In this document: piece by piece, positions 60,939 through 64,000 of the stretch
Position numbering within the stretch: position 1 is the stretch's first letter
Layout of the letters: every line of letters starts with the position of its first letter
Source: JALSRK01 sp964461995
GTDB taxonomy: Bacteria; Acidobacteriota; Terriglobia; Bryobacterales; Bryobacteraceae
DNA: 64,000 nt
Direction of reading: 5' to 3'
Assembly: GCA_964461995.1 (NCBI GenBank)
Contig: CAYWXL010000017.1
Location: forward strand, 1 to 64,000
The notes under the pieces: generated by a model
Database searches by the model: none
The model's input: only the letters and a program-made list of their open reading frames with translations
Told to the model about the DNA's origin: nothing
Made by a program: the position numbers and the translations under genes

Positions 60939-61394
60939 ATGGCCATGCAGCGACGGCTGAAACAGTTCTGGAAAAGGCTCCGCCAGGCCGGCAGGGAGGC
61001 CGACGCGTCCGGCCCCCTGCCGCCTCTCGCCGGGACGCCCCCCGTCCGCCGGCGCAAGACCTACGCCGGAGACAGCGGCTACGTCTACGAGTACTATTAC
61101 GAAGGCTACCGGATCTCCACCCGCGCCGGCGCCGTCGGGGCCGAGTACGTCTTCACCGTATCGTCCGACCGCCGCAATTGGTTCCCCGTCTCCGTCTTCC
61201 TCGAAGACGCCGCTGTGGCGGAGTGGGAACGCCGCCACAGCCGGGAACTGAACATGACCGAGCGCTACGCCGTCGTCAAAATGGCCCTCTTCCAGGCGTT
61301 CGACGAGCGGGAAAAACCCGCCCAGATGCGCACGGGCGTCGCAATCGGGCCGGATCAGATCGGCCTTCTCCTCGAAACGTTGGGGATCGACTGA
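60939..61394 (+). CDS. small conserved hypothetical protein
   Basis: 151 residues from the ATG at 60939 (MAMQRRLKQFWKRLRQ). The frame is open upstream to 60795, but that part has no protein-like character. The first ~30 residues are strongly basic. The rest is soluble: YVYEYYYEGYRISTRAGAVGAEYVFTVSSDRRNWFPVSVFLED, then a helical NMTERYAVVKMALFQAFDERE. No family is recognised. No Shine-Dalgarno is obvious. It converges on the malic enzyme gene. Confidence 0.6.
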   Translation: MAMQRRLKQFWKRLRQAGREADASGPLPPLAGTPPVRRRKTYAGDSGYVYEYYYEGYRISTRAGAVGAEYVFTVSSDRRNWFPVSVFLEDAAVAEWERRHSRELNMTERYAVVKMALFQAFDEREKPAQMRTGVAIGPDQIGLLLETLGID

Positions 61395-61400
61395 CGAGGA

Positions 61401-61426
61401 ACGGCCGCTTCCGGAAACCGGGCCGT
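61401..61426. terminator. hairpin between convergent genes
   Basis: ACGGCC (61401-61406) pairs with GGCCGT (61421-61426); the 14-base loop contains a TTCCGGAA palindrome. It fills the 33-base space between the convergent stops at 61394 and 61428. No T tract, so confidence is moderate to low. Confidence 0.4.
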
Positions 61427-61427
61427 A

Positions 61428-63716
61428 TCACACCACCAGACGGAACCGCCGGTTGCCCAGCACGCCCGCCTCTTGCGCATCCACCACGGCGATCGCCGTC
61501 ATGTTCACGATGTCGCTGACTTCGTCGCCCCGCTGCAGCACGTGCACCGGCTTCGACAACCCCATCAGGATCGGCCCGATCGCCTCGGCCCCGCCGATGC
61601 GTTGCAGCAGCTTGTAGGCCGCGTTGCCCGCGTCCAGGTTCGGGAAGATCAGCACGTTCGCCCCGCCCTTGAGCAGGCTGAACGGGTAGCGTTCCTCGAT
61701 GATCCGCGGCACCACGGCCGTGTCGGCTTGCATCTCGCCGTCCACCATCACGTCCGGGGCCCGCTCGTGGATGATCTCCACGGCCCGGCGCACCTTCTCC
61801 GCCTCTGGGTGCCGGACGCTGCCGAAGTTCGAGAACGAGATCATCGCCACCCGCGGCTCCACGTTGAAGCCCCGCGCCGTCTCCGCCGTGACGATCGCGA
61901 TCTCGGCCAAGTCCTCGGCCGTCGGCTCGATGTTCACCGTCGTGTCGGCCAAGAAATACATCCGCCCGTTCGGCGTGATCAGCATGTACATGCCCGAGAC
62001 CCGCCGCAGCCCCTCCCGCACCGGGATCACCTGCAGCGCTGGCCGCAGCGTGTCCGGATAGTTCTGGCTCAGCCCCGCGATCAGCGCGTCGGCGTCGCCG
62101 AGCCGCAGCATCATCGAGCCGAAGGTCACCGGGTGGACGATCAGCTCCTCGGCTTCGGTCCGCGTCACGCCCTTGCGCTGCCGGATCTTGAAGAAGTGCT
62201 CGGTGTACTCGGCCAGCCGGGGGAAGGAAGGCGGGTGAATGATCGGCACGCCGTTCAGGTTCAACCGCAGCGACTCCATCTTCGCCCGGATCACCTCCGG
62301 GTTGCCTAACAAGATCGGGTCTGCGATTCGCTCGTCCACCAGGATTTGGCACGCCCGCAGGATCTTGTCCTGCTCGCCCTCGGGGAACACCACCCGCTTC
62401 GGCTGCCGCTGCGCTTTGTGGATCATTACCCGCATCACCTCGTGGGCCTTGCCTAAGCGCCGCTCCAGCCGCTCCCGGTACTCGTCGATATCCACGGGGT
62501 TCTGCGCCACGCCGCTCTCCATTGCCGCGTTCGCCACCGCCGATGCCACCCAGATCAGCACCCGATGGTCGAACGGCTTCGGGATGATGTACTCCCGGCC
62601 GAAAGCCATCTCTTCGACCCCGTAGGCCCGCCTCACCGAGTCCGGCACGTCTTCCCTGGCCAGCGCGGCCAGCGCCCGCGTCGCCGCCAGCTTCATCTCG
62701 TCGTTGATCGCCGTGGCCCGCACGTCCAGCGCCCCCCGGAAGATGAACGGGAAGCCCAGTACGTTGTTGACCTGGTTGGGGTAATCCGACCGCCCGGTGG
62801 CCATGATCACGTCTTTGCGCGTCTTCACCGCCACTTCGTAGGAGATCTCCGGGTCCGGGTTCGCCAGCGCAAAGACGATCGGATTGTCCGCCATCGACAG
62901 CAGCATCTCTGGCGTGACGCAGTCCGCCACCGACAGCCCAATGAAGGCATCGGCCCCTTTCATCGCGTCCGCCAGCGTACGGGCGTCGGTCTCGGCCGCG
63001 TAGCGGGCTTTGTACTCGTTCATCCGCTCCGTCCGGCCCCGGTAAATGACGCCCTTGCTGTCGCACATGACGATGTTTTCCTTGCGGACGCCCAGGTTGA
63101 TGTAGTGCCCCGCGCAAGCGATGGCGCTCGCCCCAGCCCCGTTGATCACGATCCGGATCTCGTCGATCTTCTTGCCCGCGATCTCCACCGCGTTCAGCAG
63201 CGCGGCCCCAGATATGATCGCCGTGCCGTGCTGATCGTCGTGGAAGACCGGGATCTTCAGCGTCTTTTTCAGCTCTTCCTCGATGACGAAGCACTCCGGC
63301 GCCTTGATGTCCTCCAGATTGATCCCCCCGAAGGTCGGCTCCAGCAGTTGGCACGCCCGGATCACCTCTTTGGGATCCTCGGTGTCCAGCTCGATATCGA
63401 AGACGTCGATATCAGCGAAGCGCTTGAAAAGAACGCCTTTGCCCTCCATCACCGGTTTGCCCGCCAGGGCCCCGATGTTGCCCAGGCCCAGCACGGCCGT
63501 CCCGTTAGAAACCACGGCCACCAGGTTGCCTTTCGCCGTGTACTTGTACACGTCCGCCGGGTTCCGGTGGATCTCCATGCACGGGACCGCCACACCCGGA
63601 CTGTAAGCGAGGGAGAGGTCGCGCTGCGTCCGGCATGGCTTCGTCGGCGTGACCGAAATCTTTCCCGGCGGGTAGGATGCGTGATACTCGAGTGCGTCTT
63701 CGTCGCGGATTGCCAT
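61428..63716 (-). CDS. maeB: NADP-dependent malic enzyme with phosphotransacetylase-like domain
   Basis: 762 residues. The N-terminal malic enzyme part (about 1-425) has the SLAYSPGVAVPC opening, the metal-binding VFHDDQHGTAI block, and the NADP-binding VINGAGASAIA. The C-terminal ~330 residues match phosphotransacetylase (VVFPEGEQDKILRAC, EELIVHPVTFGSMM, VDGEMQADTAV, FPNLDAGNAAYKLLQ). In MaeB proteins this domain is regulatory and responds to acetyl-CoA rather than catalysing transfer. Oxidative decarboxylation of malate to pyruvate. Monocistronic here. Confidence 0.96.
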   Translation of the reverse strand: MAIRDEDALEYHASYPPGKISVTPTKPCRTQRDLSLAYSPGVAVPCMEIHRNPADVYKYTAKGNLVAVVSNGTAVLGLGNIGALAGKPVMEGKGVLFKRFADIDVFDIELDTEDPKEVIRACQLLEPTFGGINLEDIKAPECFVIEEELKKTLKIPVFHDDQHGTAIISGAALLNAVEIAGKKIDEIRIVINGAGASAIACAGHYINLGVRKENIVMCDSKGVIYRGRTERMNEYKARYAAETDARTLADAMKGADAFIGLSVADCVTPEMLLSMADNPIVFALANPDPEISYEVAVKTRKDVIMATGRSDYPNQVNNVLGFPFIFRGALDVRATAINDEMKLAATRALAALAREDVPDSVRRAYGVEEMAFGREYIIPKPFDHRVLIWVASAVANAAMESGVAQNPVDIDEYRERLERRLGKAHEVMRVMIHKAQRQPKRVVFPEGEQDKILRACQILVDERIADPILLGNPEVIRAKMESLRLNLNGVPIIHPPSFPRLAEYTEHFFKIRQRKGVTRTEAEELIVHPVTFGSMMLRLGDADALIAGLSQNYPDTLRPALQVIPVREGLRRVSGMYMLITPNGRMYFLADTTVNIEPTAEDLAEIAIVTAETARGFNVEPRVAMISFSNFGSVRHPEAEKVRRAVEIIHERAPDVMVDGEMQADTAVVPRIIEERYPFSLLKGGANVLIFPNLDAGNAAYKLLQRIGGAEAIGPILMGLSKPVHVLQRGDEVSDIVNMTAIAVVDAQEAGVLGNRRFRLVV

Positions 63717-63894
63717 AGTCGATTCCAGAGAATTGCCTTTCGTTCTCTCTTATGCCAGCATCTCACGCCGGGCGGGAACAATGCGCGGAAACGCAACCCG
63801 CCCGGCGGCCGGCTCTCACTCTCAGCCTGAGGCCCCGCCGGTTGCTTGTCAAGGAGCATTCCCCGCGGCATCTTCGCCGCGCGCCGGCGCATCT

Positions 63895-63927
63895 AAAAAA
63901 GCAGGGCTCAGGCTATTCGCCTGAGCC
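63895..63927 (-). terminator. Rho-independent-type terminator on the - strand
   Basis: Stem GGCTCAGGC (63905-63913) and GCCTGAGCC (63919-63927) with a 5-base loop. On the - strand it is followed, four bases later, by TTTTTT (63895-63900). It would stop transcripts entering from the right, ahead of the maeB promoter. On the + strand it lies 24 bases before the ferredoxin start and lacks a T tract. Confidence 0.6.
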
Positions 63928-63950
63928 GCCGCAGCTAAAATGGAGAGGGG

Positions 63951-64000
63951 ATGCCGAAAGTAACGTTTCTCCCGGCCAACGTCACCGTCGAATTCGACCC
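63951..64000 (+). CDS. probable 2Fe-2S ferredoxin, first codons only (truncated by window edge)
   Basis: ATG at 63951 preceded by GAGAGGGG. The translation MPKVTFLPANVTVEFDP is the beta strand opening common to plant-type [2Fe-2S] ferredoxins of acidobacteria and related groups. The cluster-binding cysteines would lie beyond the window, so the call rests on the N-terminus alone. Confidence 0.55.
   Translation, partial: MPKVTFLPANVTVEFD

Noticed and set aside
61276..63354. 692-codon frame on the same strand as the malic enzyme
   Set aside because: Gly/Arg-rich out-of-frame reading of maeB without any recognisable motif.

Overview
The window is a high-GC bacterial chromosome segment, probably from an Acidobacteriota (Solibacter/Bryobacter-like) genome. 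That placement is inferred from the GC content and gene style: no rRNA or other marker is present to confirm it. A run of exactly 100 N at 3747-3846 shows that this is a draft scaffold. I see no tRNA, rRNA, CRISPR array or insertion sequence.

Region 1 (1-6362, + strand) is housekeeping. It holds an arginine block (argF truncated at the left edge, argG, argH, argR) that runs, across the gap, into a pantothenate block (a Rossmann/DUF2520 reductase-like gene, panB, panC). Most junctions overlap or abut.

Region 2 (about 6.4-45.7 kb, - strand) is one very long, tightly packed gene series of about 34 genes, read from right to left. It starts with glycosyltransferases, a Wzy/O-antigen-ligase-type polymerase, a Wzx flippase, a GT2 enzyme, two left-handed beta-helix acyltransferases and a WecA/MraY-type initiating transferase with a long C-terminal extension. 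Next come a secreted TIM-barrel-like protein, an acyl-activation cassette (acyltransferase, acyl carrier protein, SDR, AMP-ligase) and a CDP-6-deoxy-sugar set (rfbF, rfbG, C-methyltransferase, SDR, FAD enzyme). A DUF218/ElyC protein with an inserted malectin-like domain follows. Translationally coupled to its 3' end is a complete lasso-peptide-type RiPP cluster at 9.4-16.6 kb: nucleotidyltransferase, precursor (15033-15188), cyclase, HPr-kinase-like kinase, PqqD-type RRE, B2 protease and ABC exporter. A polytopic membrane protein and an arsenite methyltransferase end the series.

Region 3 (45.7-56.1 kb) is the other end of the exopolysaccharide locus. A large secreted protein (46252-50475, +) is a paralogue of the TIM-barrel-like protein and carries extra Ig-like and two malectin-like repeats. 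Converging on it is a - strand operon of a NusG/UpxY-type antiterminator, a ribbon-helix-helix protein, Wza and Wzc, preceded by a LuxR-type pseudo-response regulator. The leader ahead of the antiterminator carries a near-perfect match to the RfaH-recruiting ops element, plus tandem repeats. Region 3 therefore appears to supply export and control, and region 2 repeat-unit synthesis and tailoring.

Region 4 (56.4-64 kb) is mixed: a lipoprotein, a pair of half-size DMT/EamA transporters, an orphan hydantoinase-B-like enzyme, a beta-propeller-like secreted protein, a small hypothetical protein, a malic enzyme with a phosphotransacetylase-like domain, and the first codons of a probable 2Fe-2S ferredoxin at the right edge.
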